From the NCBI GenBank assembly GCA_029972135.1, contig CP124755.1, positions 62,001 through 126,000 on the forward strand: 64,000 bases of DNA. Reading direction: 5' to 3'. How positions within the stretch are numbered: the first letter of the stretch is position 1; each line of letters begins with the position of its first letter. Made by a program: the position numbers and the translations under genes. This stretch comes from Candidatus Thiocaldithrix dubininis. GTDB lineage: Bacteria; Pseudomonadota; Gammaproteobacteria; Thiotrichales; Thiotrichaceae. Below, one piece after another: positions 8,098-19,256 of the stretch. The notes beneath the pieces were generated by a model. The model searched no databases. It was not told where the DNA came from and worked only from the letters and a program-made list of their open reading frames with translations.

Positions 8098-10428
8098 TTA
8101 GCGAGGTTTCGGCTTTGGTTTACCCTGTGAGCGTGGCGGCAACCCTGTATGTTGCGTCAATATAGTTCCTTTTTTCGGTGTTTGCGGTTTACCTTTACCA
8201 CCTTGCCCTTGTTTAGGTTTTTGTTCTTGCGCTTTTGGCTGGTTCGCGAGTGGCTTTGCGTTAGGGCGTGCTTTGGGTTCGGTACGTTTTTGGTGGGCGA
8301 CCGAGCTATTTTTACGCCGATGTGCTTCGTACACTAGGTCTTCTTCGCCCTTTTTATAATGCGGAATCAACTGGTTCTCGCCATCGCCAATCAGTTCTTG
8401 CCGTCCCATTGCGGCAATGGCTTGGCGTAGCAGTGGCCAGTTTTTGGGGTCGTGCCAACGTAAAAAGGCTTTATGCAGCTTGCGCTGTTCCGGCGATTTG
8501 GCAGTTTGTACCTTTTCGCTTTTGTAGGTGACTTGGTGCAGCGGGTTTTTCTCGCTGTAGTACATGGTGGTAGCGGATGCCATTGGCGAGGGGTAAAACG
8601 CTTGTACTTGATCGGCGCGGAAGCCGTTTTTCTTCAGCCACAAGGCTAAATTGAGCATGTCCTCATCGCGTGTGCCAGGGTGAGCGGCAATGAAATATGG
8701 GATTAAATACTGTTCTTTGCCTGCTTCTTTAGTGTACTTTTCAAACAGGCGTTTGAATTCGTGATAAGTGCCGATACCCGGTTTCATCATCTTGGATAAG
8801 GGCGAGTCTTCGGTGTGTTCTGGCGCGATTTTGAGATAACCGCCAACATGATGCGTGACCAATTCTTTAATATAACCGGGGTCTTTCACTGCTAAGTCAT
8901 AGCGTAACCCTGAGCCAATCAGCACTTTTTTAATACCCGGCAATTCGCGGGCTTCGCGGTATAAAGCTTTTAGTGCAGAGTGATCGGTATTGAGGTTTTG
9001 GCAAATATCGGGGTAAACGCAGGCGGGTTTACGGCAAGCGGCTTCGATTTTCGGGTCTTTGCAGGCGAGACGATACATATTCGCGGTCGGGCCGCCTAAA
9101 TCCGAAATGACTCCCGTAAAGCCCGGCACTTTGTCGCGGATTTCTTCGACTTCACGAATAATGGATTCTTGCGAGCGGTTTTGAATAATGCGCCCTTCGT
9201 GTTCAGTAATTGAGCAGAAGGTACAGCCGCCAAAACAGCCACGCATAATGTTCACTGAGAAGCGAATCATTTCATACGCGGGAATACGCTCGCCTTGATA
9301 CGCGGGATGCGGCAAACGCGCATAGGGCAAACCAAACACATAATCCATTTCTGGTGTGGTTAAAGGAATCGGCGGCGGGTTAATCCACACATCTTGATTG
9401 CCATGTTTTTGCACCAACGCCCGCGCATTACCCGGATTGGTTTCCAGATGCAATACACGGTTCGCATGCGCATATAACACCTTGTCTTTGCTTACTTTTT
9501 CATAAGACGGCAAGCGAATCACGGTTTTTTCACGGTCTAAACGGGCGCGTGGGTGAAACGTCAGTTTATGTTCATCGGGACGCTTAGAACGCGGGTCTTG
9601 ATATTCAAACCATTGCACATTGCGCTTTTCCATCTCGCATTCGTCCATATCCGTGGTATTCAGATACGGATTAATAATGCGGTCGATTTTGCCGGGCTGA
9701 TCCACGCGGGTCGAATCAATTTCCATCCAACCATCAGGCGAACCGCGACGGATAAATGCCGTACCACGTACATCGGTGATTGCCTCAACCGCTTCACCAT
9801 TTGCCATACGATGCGCCACTTCAATCACAGCGCGTTCAGCATTGCCATACAACACCAAATCCGCTGCGGTATCCAACAAAATCGAACGGCGCACTTTCTC
9901 CTGCCAATAATCAAAATGCGCAATGCGGCGCAACGAAGCCTCAATTCCGCCGAGAATAATCGGCACATCGGGATACGCCTCCTTGCAACGCTGCGAATAG
10001 ACAATCGAGGCACGATCTGGACGTTTACCACCCAATCCGCCCGGCGTATACGCATCATCCGAACGCGGCTTACGGTCAGCAGTATAACGATTAATCATCG
10101 AATCCATATTGCCCGCCGCCACCCCGAAAAACAGATTCGGCTTACCCAACGCCATAAACGCCTCTTTCGACTGCCAATCGGGCTGCGCAATAATGCCAAC
10201 GCGAAAACCCTGCGCCTCCAACACCCGCCCAATCACCGCCATCCCAAACGATGGATGATCCACATACGCATCACCCGTGACAATAATAATATCGCAGCTA
10301 TCCCAACCGAGCTTATCCATCTCCGCGCGCGACATGGGCAAATAATCAGACGTGCCATAACACTCCGCCCAATATTTGGGGTAGTCAAACAGCGGTGTTG
10401 TAACATGTGGGTGTGTGGTAGCAGACAT
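8098..10428 (-). CDS. ygiQ: YgiQ family radical SAM protein
   Basis: The 776-residue protein matches the YgiQ/UPF0313 layout. It has an N-terminal domain starting around [21 protein letters not shown], a radical-SAM core with the CxxxCxxC cluster in [17 protein letters not shown] at about residue 396, and a Lys/Pro/Gln-rich basic tail of ~70 residues. The cluster should bind a [4Fe-4S] and cleave S-adenosylmethionine. The family's substrate is unknown to me. It is read alone, with no operon partner on its strand. Confidence 0.9.
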   Translation of the reverse strand: MSATTHPHVTTPLFDYPKYWAECYGTSDYLPMSRAEMDKLGWDSCDIIIVTGDAYVDHPSFGMAVIGRVLEAQGFRVGIIAQPDWQSKEAFMALGKPNLFFGVAAGNMDSMINRYTADRKPRSDDAYTPGGLGGKRPDRASIVYSQRCKEAYPDVPIILGGIEASLRRIAHFDYWQEKVRRSILLDTAADLVLYGNAERAVIEVAHRMANGEAVEAITDVRGTAFIRRGSPDGWMEIDSTRVDQPGKIDRIINPYLNTTDMDECEMEKRNVQWFEYQDPRSKRPDEHKLTFHPRARLDREKTVIRLPSYEKVSKDKVLYAHANRVLHLETNPGNARALVQKHGNQDVWINPPPIPLTTPEMDYVFGLPYARLPHPAYQGERIPAYEMIRFSVNIMRGCFGGCTFCSITEHEGRIIQNRSQESIIREVEEIRDKVPGFTGVISDLGGPTANMYRLACKDPKIEAACRKPACVYPDICQNLNTDHSALKALYREARELPGIKKVLIGSGLRYDLAVKDPGYIKELVTHHVGGYLKIAPEHTEDSPLSKMMKPGIGTYHEFKRLFEKYTKEAGKEQYLIPYFIAAHPGTRDEDMLNLALWLKKNGFRADQVQAFYPSPMASATTMYYSEKNPLHQVTYKSEKVQTAKSPEQRKLHKAFLRWHDPKNWPLLRQAIAAMGRQELIGDGENQLIPHYKKGEEDLVYEAHRRKNSSVAHQKRTEPKARPNAKPLANQPKAQEQKPKQGQGGKGKPQTPKKGTILTQHTGLPPRSQGKPKPKPR

Positions 10429-10670
10429 GAGGTATACGCAAAACTGAGAAAAAAGGTAGGTTATTGTAACGTATTATCAGAATTTAGCAGGTTGTTTTGC
10501 AAATTGTTATAGTGACTCTAAGATATCCTTGCGTTACAAACTTTTAGCAGTTTCAAAGTTGGTGCTTGGAATATGAACACTTTGTTCTAATAAATGTATG
10601 ATTCTACGTATCCCTGCATTCGATTTTGAAAAAATCAATAAGTTATGCTAAAGCGTTATATAATTTTAGG

Positions 10671-12311
10671 TTAATCTTGTTTATTTATTTGTCTTTTCAT
10701 GAAATACATTTTCAATTGTTGGATTTGGGCAGGCGTATAATCGCTTATATTTAATAATTCAATCCAAGCATTAATATAATGCTCGGCTGCAATATCATGC
10801 CCATAACCCACCGGTACTGTACCTGTCCCAATCAACATATCCGCCGCGACTTGTAAGCCTGTCACAATCGGATACCAGCGTAATTCTGGGTTAACATCCG
10901 GTGCATGCGGTGTTTGTAACCAAGCGGGTTCGTGCAAAAATAAATGCGGACTGAAAAACGTAATAGGATCGCTGCCGTATTGTAAAAACAAGAGACGGAA
11001 ATTCTGCCATTGGCTGGCGTTAGGCGGCATGCCATTTTGGTTCATAAAGCGCAGGACTTTACCTTGTTTAAATGTTGGTAGCCATGCAGTCGAGCCTTTA
11101 TCACGTTCTTGGGTAGCAGTACGCCAAGTGGGTGCAGCAAACGGCGGCCCGCTCCATAATGCGCCTTGTGGTGGGTCATTAATAACATCAAATAAATCAA
11201 ATGATAAATCTGAATTTAATGCACCTAAACTAAGACCAAATAAATATAATTGTGGACGTTGTGTTTTAGGTAAACTCGTCCAATAATCATAAACTTCATT
11301 AAATAAAGCCCGTGCCGTTTTACGTCCGTATTCGGGTTCAATTAATAATGATAACGGACTGGATAAATACGAATATTGCACGGCTACGCTGGCAATATCA
11401 CCATTTTGTAAATATTCCAAGGGGTCAAGGCTGGCTTCATCTACCCAACCCGTGCCCGTGGGGGTAATTAAGATTAACAGTTTTCGGTTAAATGCGCCGA
11501 TACGTTTTAATTCGTCTAAAGCCAATTTGGCACGTAATTCTGGAGTTTCTGCTGAATTTAAACCCACATAAACCCGTAAAGGTTGTTGCGCTGCTTTGCC
11601 CGTCCATTGGCTAATTTGTGTGGGATTAGGCGCGGTTAAAATATAATTACGCCCTTGATTTCCCAAAGTTTGCCACGGAATTAATGAAGCTGTATTGCCC
11701 GTTTGCGTTGCAGCTTGAGGCGTAGCTTGTTCATCTTGCGTGAATGCATCTAATGTTTGATAGGATTGATCAATCGTATGTAAGGCAAATTTTAATAATA
11801 AGCCATTTAATAAAAACCAAACAAAAATGAGCGTTACTACTCCACTAACTAAAAAAGCGACGCGCGTTGGCATAATAGGTTGCAGATAATGCTTAACTTT
11901 TTTAGCAAGCCAGCCTATTAACCTAGCTATTAAATCCAATAAATAAAATACAGTAAAAGCAATTAAAGCTTCCGCGATGGGATATAACTGATTAGGTGGT
12001 TCAAGATGCATAAAACTATGCAAATTGCTTTGCCATTGTTTAGAGAAATATAGGGTAACTATTATGAGCGTTAAACACAGTCCTAGAAGCAATGGGCGTA
12101 GTTTAGCTTGCCAATAGCTTGCTGGTTGTTTAAAACCTAAATAAGTCCAAACTGCGCTGATGATTAACCCGAACATATACCCAACGCTTAGACTAATACC
12201 TGAAATTAAGCCTTGCAATGCGTAAGGCCGTGGTAATAGGCTTGGTGTGAGCGACAATACCAAGAATAATGTGCCCAATATTAAGCCTAATAGTGAATAG
12301 CGTTTCAGCAA
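10671..12311 (-). CDS. Membrane alpha/beta-hydrolase (Abhydrolase_9 family)
   Basis: The 546-residue protein starts with SLTPSLLPRPYALQGLISG, typical of the Abhydrolase_9 N-terminal membrane domain. About five hydrophobic segments occupy residues ~5-190. The soluble C-terminal half contains a nucleophile elbow LFGLSLGALNSD (GLSLG), with the likely catalytic Ser near residue 347. A late HDIAAEHYINAW probably supplies the His. Members are inner-membrane hydrolases of unknown substrate. The 242 bases upstream of the convergent-side neighbour (10429-10670) are AT-rich and show no gene. Confidence 0.8.
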   Translation of the reverse strand: MLKRYSLLGLILGTLFLVLSLTPSLLPRPYALQGLISGISLSVGYMFGLIISAVWTYLGFKQPASYWQAKLRPLLLGLCLTLIIVTLYFSKQWQSNLHSFMHLEPPNQLYPIAEALIAFTVFYLLDLIARLIGWLAKKVKHYLQPIMPTRVAFLVSGVVTLIFVWFLLNGLLLKFALHTIDQSYQTLDAFTQDEQATPQAATQTGNTASLIPWQTLGNQGRNYILTAPNPTQISQWTGKAAQQPLRVYVGLNSAETPELRAKLALDELKRIGAFNRKLLILITPTGTGWVDEASLDPLEYLQNGDIASVAVQYSYLSSPLSLLIEPEYGRKTARALFNEVYDYWTSLPKTQRPQLYLFGLSLGALNSDLSFDLFDVINDPPQGALWSGPPFAAPTWRTATQERDKGSTAWLPTFKQGKVLRFMNQNGMPPNASQWQNFRLLFLQYGSDPITFFSPHLFLHEPAWLQTPHAPDVNPELRWYPIVTGLQVAADMLIGTGTVPVGYGHDIAAEHYINAWIELLNISDYTPAQIQQLKMYFMKRQINKQD

Positions 12312-12384
12312 AGCTCTAACCTCAAGTAAACCGGCTTATTTGAATTGACTATAGTTCAAAACTGTCATTCTTTAGAAAATGCCG

Positions 12385-13365
12385 TTATGCGTTCATTAAT
12401 GCTTGTTTAATCGACAACGCCAATCGCCTTGCAAATGCCACCGCTACCGCATTGCCTATCATTTTATAGCCTTTATCTACGTTGTTATAAATAAACTCAA
12501 AATTGTCTGGAAAGCCTTGAATTCTTGCGCATTCCCGCACGCTTAAGCGTCGGTAAGTTGCGCCTGTGACAAACGCGAATTGATCTTTGCCAACTTTTAC
12601 CATCTTAGGCGCACTCGGATGTAAGGCGGCTTGTCTTCCAGAGGCTTGAATAGTAAAGGAAGCTTCATGCCAACTCCGCACCCGATTACGCGACATATAA
12701 ATACTAGAAAAGTCACCTGTCATATATTCATGATTGCGTTTAAGTGCTTGTGGATTAGGTTTAGTTTTATCAATTGCCGGAACAGCATTAACCGCTAAAT
12801 CGGCAATTACATCGTTTAAGGTTAGTTTATTAAGATTTGCCATTGGGAATTGATATTGAATGTTTAAATCTTTTCTAAAACCTATAAAGATTAAACGTTC
12901 TCTATCTTGAGCAACACCATAATCTGCTGCATTTAATAGTTTTATAAATAAATGATAACCAGCATCTACGAAAGTTTGCTTAATAGCTTCTAACGCAGTT
13001 TTATGTTTAGGCTGTAACATACCGCTGACATTTTCAGCTAAGAAAAACTTGGGTTGTTTATCTTTTAATATGCGAATAAACTCATAAAATAATTGCCCGC
13101 GCTCATCTTCAATGCCACGTTTTGCGCCGCTTTCACTCCAACTTTGGCAAGGTGGTCCACCAATAATACCGTCACAATCGGGAATTTCTACTGAAGGTAT
13201 CTGTTTAATGCTACGGGTATCTAAATACGTCTGTGGGTGATTTTTTCTATAAGTTTCCCAAATCACTTTATCGTATTCATTAGCATAAACCACTTGAAAA
13301 CCTGCTTGTGCAAAGCCTAAATCTAAACCGCCCGCTCCTGAAAATAAGGATACGATTTTAAGCAT
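12385..13365 (-). CDS. DNA (cytosine-5-)-methyltransferase, solitary
   Basis: The 326-residue enzyme has the ordered motifs of C5 methyltransferases: [13 protein letters not shown] (I, SAM binding), [12 protein letters not shown] (IV, catalytic Cys73), ENVSGM (VI), [12 protein letters not shown] (VIII) and [16 protein letters not shown] (X). The start is well supported by GAGG a few bases upstream. The target-recognition region (~180-255) is short, and I cannot deduce the site. No restriction endonuclease gene is adjacent. It may therefore be an orphan modifier or the remnant of a restriction-modification system. Confidence 0.92.
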   Translation of the reverse strand: MLKIVSLFSGAGGLDLGFAQAGFQVVYANEYDKVIWETYRKNHPQTYLDTRSIKQIPSVEIPDCDGIIGGPPCQSWSESGAKRGIEDERGQLFYEFIRILKDKQPKFFLAENVSGMLQPKHKTALEAIKQTFVDAGYHLFIKLLNAADYGVAQDRERLIFIGFRKDLNIQYQFPMANLNKLTLNDVIADLAVNAVPAIDKTKPNPQALKRNHEYMTGDFSSIYMSRNRVRSWHEASFTIQASGRQAALHPSAPKMVKVGKDQFAFVTGATYRRLSVRECARIQGFPDNFEFIYNNVDKGYKMIGNAVAVAFARRLALSIKQALMNA

Positions 13366-13508
13366 TATTACCTCAGCTTAGTGATAAAGAATAGGATTAT
13401 CACAAAGGTATTATTAAAAGGCCAGGAAACGCTGCTATTAATGACTTAAAATAGAGTAGCCTTATAAAGCCAATATCTTATTTTCCGCCTGCTTTTAAAT
13501 GCGCTACA

Positions 13509-16500
13509 ATGCGTACTTCTTCTACTTATAATAATTGCTTAATTGTGAGCGACTCGTATTCTTTAAAAATCCGTCAATTGCGCAATCAATTGCCTGCCTG
13601 TTTGGGACAGGAGCGCTTTGGCTTGCGGCGGGTGTTGACGGCATTAGAAAAGCAGCCTAATGAAACCCGCTTAGCCGAATTAGCGACACGTATGCAAGCC
13701 TCAATGCAGGCACGGGCAAGGCGTTTGCAACAGTTACCCACGCCAGACTATCCAGCGGAATTGCCAGTGGCGGCACGGCGTGAGGAAATTCTAGCGGCGA
13801 TTGCCAAGCATCAAGTGGTAATTATTTGCGGCGAGACCGGTTCGGGCAAAACCACGCAACTGCCGAAAATGTGTCTGGAATTAGGGCGCGGCGTGGATGG
13901 CTTTATTGGGCATACGCAACCCCGGCGGATTGCTGCGCGTAGTGTGGCGGCACGTATTGCCGAGGAGTTAAAAACCCCGTTAGGTCAGCAAGTCGGTTAT
14001 AAGGTGCGTTTTCATGACCGAAGCCAGCCGAGTAGCTATATCAAATTAATGACCGATGGGATTTTATTAGCCGAAATTCAGCAAGATAAGTTTCTCAATC
14101 AATACGACACGCTGATTATTGATGAGGCGCACGAGCGTAGCCTAAATATTGATTTTCTGTTGGGTTATTTGAAGTGGTTATTGCCAAAACGTCGTGATTT
14201 GAAAGTAATTATTACCTCGGCGACCATTGATCCAGAACGTTTCTCCCAACATTTTGATAATGCGCCGATTATTAATGTGTCAGGGCGCACCTATCCGGTG
14301 GACATTCGTTATCGTCCGTTGATTGATGTGGATGCGGATGAAGAACTGTTAGAGCGCGATCAAACCCAAGCGATTTTAGACGCGGTGGATGAACTGAGCC
14401 ATGAAGCGCCCGGTGATATCTTGGTATTTTTGCCGGGTGAGCGTGAAATTCGGGAAACCGCCGAAGCTTTGCGTAAACACCATCCGCCTGCCACGGAAAT
14501 TTTACCTTTATTTGCGCGTTTATCGGCTGAAGAACAACATCGTATTTTTGAACCGCATGGCAATCGCCGCCGTATTATTTTAGCCACCAACGTCGCGGAA
14601 ACCTCGTTAACCGTGCCGGGGATTAAATACGTGGTGGATAGCGGTTATGCCCGGATTTCACGCTATTCGTGGCGGGCAGGCGTACAACGCTTACCAATTG
14701 AAAAAATCTCACAAGCCTCTGCCAATCAGCGTTCGGGGCGTTGCGGGCGGGTGAGTAACGGGATTGCGATTCGCTTGTATAGCGAAGACGACTATAACAA
14801 ACGCGCCTTATTTACTGAGCCGGAAATTCTACGCACTAACTTGGCGGCGGTCATTTTGCAATTGGCGACCATGTGGGTTGCCGATGTCGAAGACTTTCCA
14901 TTTGTCGAGCCACCGGATATTCGCTTAATCCGCGATGGTTATAAATTGTTGTTTGAATTGGGCGCGGTGGATGCGGGTTATCGCGTCACACCTATCGGTC
15001 AGCAATTGGCAAAATTACCGCTCGACCCGCGTTTAGGTCGCATGTTGTTGGCAGCGAAAGATAATGGCGCGTTACGTGAAATGCTGGTGATTGTGTCCGC
15101 TTTAACCTTGCAAGACCCGCGTGAACGCCCGTTAGATAAACAACAAGCGTCCGATGAAAGACACAGCCGTTTTAAAGACGAAGAATCAGACTTTTTAGGC
15201 TTTTTGAAGTTATGGGATTACTTTCACGAACAGCGTAAACATTTATCCCAACGTAAATTTCGCGACTTATGCCAGAAAGAATTTTTGTCGTATGTCAGGC
15301 TGCGCGAGTGGCATGATATTCAACAGCAATTACACCAAATGCTGGCTGAAATGGGCGCAACCGAAAATGAAGCGGATGCCAGTTATGACGCAATTCACCA
15401 AAGCTTGCTCACGGGGTTGTTGGGCAATATTGGGCAAAAAGACGAAGAACGCGAATATATGGGGGCGGGGGGACGTAAGTTTCATATTTTCCCTGCCTCT
15501 GGTTTAAAGAAGAAAGCACCGGCTTGGTTAATGGCGGCGGAGATTGTCGAAACGTCGCGCTTGTATGCCCGCACGGTTGCCAAAATTCAGCCCGAATGGA
15601 TTGAACAATTGGCGGGGCATTTATTGCGTCGGCACTATACTGAGCCGCATTGGGAGCAAAAGCCCGCACAAGTCGCGGCGTATGAACGTACTTCCTTATA
15701 CGGTATTACCATTACGCCGCGTCGTAAGGTGAATTACAGCCGGATTGATGGCGAAATCTCCCGCGAATTGTTTATTCGACACGCCTTGGTGTATGGCGAA
15801 TATCAAAGTAATGCGCCGTTTTTTAAACACAATGCCGATTTGATTAATGAGATTGAAACGCTAGAAGCTAAAGGGCGGCGGCGTGATATTTTGGCAGACG
15901 AACATTTGTTGTATGCATTTTATGATGAGCGTGTTGGCAAACAAGTGGTCAATGGGCATTCCTTTGAAAAATGGCGTAAGCAAGCCGAATTTAAGCAGCC
16001 CAAACTGTTATTTTTAACCCGTGATTATTTAATGCAGCGCGATGCGGGGCATGAAAAAAGCGGGCAATTCCCAGATAGTTTACAAACCCAAGGCATGATT
16101 TTACCGCTGCGCTATCACTTTGATCCTAAAGCGGATGACGATGGTGTAACCGTGCGTGTGCCATTATTGGGCTTAAACCAATTGTCGCCGATTCGCTTTG
16201 AATACCTTGTGCCGGGCATGTTGGAAGAAAAAATCACGGAAATGATTCGCGGTTTGCCTAAGCAAGTGCGTAAGCAATTTGTACCTGCCCCGGATTATGC
16301 GCGGGCGTGTGCTGAAGCGATTCAACCTAGCGATACGGTGTCGTTACAAACGGCAATTGATCAGCAATTGTTACGTATGACTGGGCATCCAATCCCGCCG
16401 GAAGCGTGGCAAGAGGTTAAATTAGATACCCATTTATTAATGCGTTTTGAAGTGGCGGATGAAAGCGGCAAAATTCTGAAAGGTGGACGGGATTTAGACG

Positions 16501-17414
16501 CACTCAAAGGCAAGGTACGCCAACAAACCCAACAAGAACTGGCGGCACAACCCACGCAAAGCATTGAACGCACGGGGCTAACCCAATGGGATTTTGGCGA
16601 TTTGCCGGAAACGCATTGGTTAGAAACCGGCGGCATGAAACTGCGGACTTGGCCCGCGTTAGTGGATAATGGTTCGAGCGTGGCGATTCGCTTATTTGAC
16701 AATGAACCAGATGCGCAAGCCCAGCATTGGCAAGGCGTATTACGCTTGTTTTTATTGGCGTTACCCAGCGAAGGCAAAGATATTCCACGCCAAGTGCCGC
16801 AAATGGCTAGCCTCTGTTTACAATACGCCGCAACGGGTAAATGTGAGGAATTGAAAGACAGCATTATTCGTTATGTGTTTCGTCAAACCTTTCATGAGTT
16901 TTTAAGCAGTCGTAAGCAAAGCCAATTCCAAGCCGCTTTAAGCGTGGGGCGTAAGCATTTAATGGCGCAAGCGCAAGAAGCCGGACGCTTATTGAATCCA
17001 ACGCTGACCTTGTATCACGACTTACGTAAGCAATTGAAAAGCAAAGTACAACCCGCGTGGTTGGAGGCATTAAACGATATTAACGACCAACTCAATCACT
17101 TGGTGTATGTCGGCTTTTTGGAACACGTCACCCCCGATGAATTGCGGCACTTTCCGCGTTACCTAAAAGGTATTCAACGCCGTTTGCAAAAACTCAGCGA
17201 GAACCCGACCAAAGATCGCAGTTTACGCGTACAGGTACAGCCGTATTGGGAGCAATGGAAGCAAAAAGGTAAAGTGCAAGTGCATAGCGAGATGCGGGAT
17301 TATCGTTGGCTAATGGAAGAGTTTCGCGTGTCGTTATTCGCGCAAGAACTCGGTACATCGCGCCCCGTGTCTGCCAAACGCTTAGATGAAAGTTGGAAAC
17401 ATGCGCTTCATTGA
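13509..17414 (+). CDS. hrpA: ATP-dependent RNA helicase HrpA
   Basis: The 1301-residue length equals the usual HrpA size. Walker A GETGSGKTTQLPK lies at ~108 and the DEAH box (IIDEAHERS) at ~205. Motif III SAT and motif VI QRSGRCGR follow, then the HA2, OB and long HrpA-specific C-terminal domains. HrpA is a DEAH-box helicase that rescues stalled ribosomes or processes mRNA. ATG 13509 has no good ribosome-binding site; an in-frame GTG about 12 codons later (near 13545) is an alternative. The tatD gene overlaps its 3' end. Confidence 0.95.
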   Translation: MRTSSTYNNCLIVSDSYSLKIRQLRNQLPACLGQERFGLRRVLTALEKQPNETRLAELATRMQASMQARARRLQQLPTPDYPAELPVAARREEILAAIAKHQVVIICGETGSGKTTQLPKMCLELGRGVDGFIGHTQPRRIAARSVAARIAEELKTPLGQQVGYKVRFHDRSQPSSYIKLMTDGILLAEIQQDKFLNQYDTLIIDEAHERSLNIDFLLGYLKWLLPKRRDLKVIITSATIDPERFSQHFDNAPIINVSGRTYPVDIRYRPLIDVDADEELLERDQTQAILDAVDELSHEAPGDILVFLPGEREIRETAEALRKHHPPATEILPLFARLSAEEQHRIFEPHGNRRRIILATNVAETSLTVPGIKYVVDSGYARISRYSWRAGVQRLPIEKISQASANQRSGRCGRVSNGIAIRLYSEDDYNKRALFTEPEILRTNLAAVILQLATMWVADVEDFPFVEPPDIRLIRDGYKLLFELGAVDAGYRVTPIGQQLAKLPLDPRLGRMLLAAKDNGALREMLVIVSALTLQDPRERPLDKQQASDERHSRFKDEESDFLGFLKLWDYFHEQRKHLSQRKFRDLCQKEFLSYVRLREWHDIQQQLHQMLAEMGATENEADASYDAIHQSLLTGLLGNIGQKDEEREYMGAGGRKFHIFPASGLKKKAPAWLMAAEIVETSRLYARTVAKIQPEWIEQLAGHLLRRHYTEPHWEQKPAQVAAYERTSLYGITITPRRKVNYSRIDGEISRELFIRHALVYGEYQSNAPFFKHNADLINEIETLEAKGRRRDILADEHLLYAFYDERVGKQVVNGHSFEKWRKQAEFKQPKLLFLTRDYLMQRDAGHEKSGQFPDSLQTQGMILPLRYHFDPKADDDGVTVRVPLLGLNQLSPIRFEYLVPGMLEEKITEMIRGLPKQVRKQFVPAPDYARACAEAIQPSDTVSLQTAIDQQLLRMTGHPIPPEAWQEVKLDTHLLMRFEVADESGKILKGGRDLDALKGKVRQQTQQELAAQPTQSIERTGLTQWDFGDLPETHWLETGGMKLRTWPALVDNGSSVAIRLFDNEPDAQAQHWQGVLRLFLLALPSEGKDIPRQVPQMASLCLQYAATGKCEELKDSIIRYVFRQTFHEFLSSRKQSQFQAALSVGRKHLMAQAQEAGRLLNPTLTLYHDLRKQLKSKVQPAWLEALNDINDQLNHLVYVGFLEHVTPDELRHFPRYLKGIQRRLQKLSENPTKDRSLRVQVQPYWEQWKQKGKVQVHSEMRDYRWLMEEFRVSLFAQELGTSRPVSAKRLDESWKHALH

Positions 17415-18165
17415 TACGCACTGTCATTATGACGACCCCGAATTCGACCCCGACCGTGCCGCGTTAACACAAGCGGCGCAAGCTTTAGGCGTAAGCGATT
17501 TGGTCTTACCCGCCATTACCGCTGCCACTTGGGGGCGCTTGCAAGCCTTATGTGAGCGCTCACCGCAGTTGCACGCCAGCTACGGTTTACACCCGATTTA
17601 CTTGGCTGAACACCAACCCGCGCATCTTACACAATTGCGTGAATGGTTAATGCGGGAACGCCCGGTAGCGGTCGGCGAATGCGGTTTGGATTTCTACCTA
17701 CCCGAATTAAATGTGCAGCAACAAACCGATTTGTTTGTGGCGCAACTCAAACTAGCCCGTGAATTTGACTTGCCCGTGATTGTGCATGCGCGGCGTTCGC
17801 TGGATGCGGTATTACAACAATTACGCAAATTCCCCGGTTTAAGCGGGGTGGTACATAGCTTTGCAGGCAGTCTGCAACAAGCCGACACTTTAATTAAACT
17901 CGGCTTTTACTTAGGCGTGGGCGGCACATGCACTTATGAACGTGCGAATAAGTTACGCAACGTCTTAACAACGGTCGCCCTCGAAACCTTAGTGCTGGAA
18001 ACGGACGCACCCGACCAACCCGATAGCCAATGGCGCGGCAAACGTAATGACCCCACGCGTTTACCCGTGATTGCCCAAGCACTCGCCGATTTGCGCCAAA
18101 GCGACTTAGTCACGATTGCTGACGTGACCACAGCTAATGCCAAACGCTTGTTTAACTTAACCTGA
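17401..18165 (+). CDS. tatD: TatD family metal-dependent hydrolase, last codon altered by IS insertion
   Basis: The start at ATG 17401 gives MRFIDTHCHYDD with the metal-binding HCH. It overlaps the hrpA 3' end by 14 bases. Other TatD marks follow: GECGLDFYLP, VIVHARR, VVHSFAG and ETDAPDQP. The family comprises 3'-5' DNases or deacylases of the amidohydrolase fold. The final ACC-TGA codons lie inside the left inverted repeat of the IS element. Joining the sequence across the element gives GTT-TAA, so the original C-terminus was probably FNLV-stop instead of FNLT-stop. The enzyme should stay functional. Confidence 0.92.
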   Translation: MRFIDTHCHYDDPEFDPDRAALTQAAQALGVSDLVLPAITAATWGRLQALCERSPQLHASYGLHPIYLAEHQPAHLTQLREWLMRERPVAVGECGLDFYLPELNVQQQTDLFVAQLKLAREFDLPVIVHARRSLDAVLQQLRKFPGLSGVVHSFAGSLQQADTLIKLGFYLGVGGTCTYERANKLRNVLTTVALETLVLETDAPDQPDSQWRGKRNDPTRLPVIAQALADLRQSDLVTIADVTTANAKRLFNLT

Positions 18166-19154
18166 GTTCGATGTAAGCAAGTAGCAGCCTTTTGTGGAAT
18201 ACTTCATGGGATAACCACATCCTAAAATTACCCACGCAAGGCTGCTACCCTGATGTTAACACGACTGTTCTGCGAGATAGATGATTTTTGCCAAGGCTTT
18301 TTACCGCATTGGAAAGCGAGTGTATTAGAACCCCCGACCACCCGCCCAAAGCGGAATCGTCCGTGTGGTTTAAGTCTGAGTGAAGTGATGACGATTTGGG
18401 TACATTACCATCAATCAGGCTATCACACCTTCAAGTGGTATTACCTCAAACATGTTCAAGTCTATTTGAAGTCGGCTTTTCCTCAGTTGCCCAGTTATCA
18501 ACGGTTTATTGAGCGCGTTCCCGATGTATTAGTGCCGCTGACGCGGTTCATGCAATCCCGCTGTGAAGCCAGTCGCGGAATTGCCTTCATTGACTCCACC
18601 CCCTTACGCGTCTGTGACAATATTCGGATTCCCCGTCATAAGACCTTTGCCAATACCGCAGGACGAGGGAAGTCATCCACCGGCTGGTTCTATGGCTTCA
18701 AGCTGCATCTCGTGGTGAATGATCAAGGTGGTATCGTGTCCTTTGCCTTAAGTGCGGGTAATGTCGATGATCGCCAACCCGTTCCCACCCTGATGAAATC
18801 CGTGGTTGGCAAAGTCTTTGGGGATGCAGGCTATCTCTCTCAGGCATTGGCTCAACAACTCGCTCAGCAAGGCATTGAATGGATTACCTCGTTACGGAAA
18901 AATATGAAACAGGTCGTGCGTTCTACTTTCGATCAATTGCTCTTGCGTAAGCGTTTTATCATCGAAACCATTAACGATCAGTTGAAAAATCAATCGCAAA
19001 TTGAGCATTCTCGCCATCGTTCACTGCCTCATTATGTCGCTCATGTCATCGCCGGGCTTATTGCGTATTCCTATCAAGCGAAGAAACCCTCATTGAACTT
19101 AAATATCAATGCGTTAGCCATACTCTAATGCTATGCCTTACGTCGAACTCAGGT
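18160..19154 (+). mobile_element. IS982-family insertion sequence, complete
   Basis: The element is 995 bp with terminal inverted repeats. The left end is ACCTGAGTTCGATGTAAG. The right end read inward is ACCTGAGTTCGACGTAAG, one mismatch in 18. It is flanked by 7-bp direct repeats TAACTTA at 18153-18159 and 19155-19161, the target duplication. IS982 elements usually begin with ACC and make 6-9 bp duplications, which agrees. One transposase gene fills the element. The left end of a second copy is at 63959, in the same orientation. Confidence 0.92.
18253..19128 (+). CDS. IS982-family transposase
   Basis: The 291-residue protein is intact and of normal length for the family. It has the IS982 layout: an N-terminal part with LSLSEVMTIWVHYHQSGYHTFKWYY, then a DDE RNase-H-like core. 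The likely catalytic residues are Asp in AFIDSTPLRV, Asp in VFGDAGYLS and Glu in FIIETINDQLKN. It should cut and join the element's ends. The element looks recent because the gene, both ends and the duplication are all intact. Confidence 0.93.
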   Translation: MLTRLFCEIDDFCQGFLPHWKASVLEPPTTRPKRNRPCGLSLSEVMTIWVHYHQSGYHTFKWYYLKHVQVYLKSAFPQLPSYQRFIERVPDVLVPLTRFMQSRCEASRGIAFIDSTPLRVCDNIRIPRHKTFANTAGRGKSSTGWFYGFKLHLVVNDQGGIVSFALSAGNVDDRQPVPTLMKSVVGKVFGDAGYLSQALAQQLAQQGIEWITSLRKNMKQVVRSTFDQLLLRKRFIIETINDQLKNQSQIEHSRHRSLPHYVAHVIAGLIAYSYQAKKPSLNLNINALAIL

Positions 19155-19256
19155 TAACTTAGTTTAATACAAGTGAGATAAGCCTAAACTGTCATAGCTT
19201 TGGTATTTGAGCGCATAATAGGGCAGACCCTTGATAAGAACTAACCAGTTACGACT

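Noticed and set aside
9553-10512. 319-codon frame opposite ygiQ
   Set aside because: It is antisense to a well-supported radical-SAM gene; the product is His/Arg/Ile-rich and has no domain.
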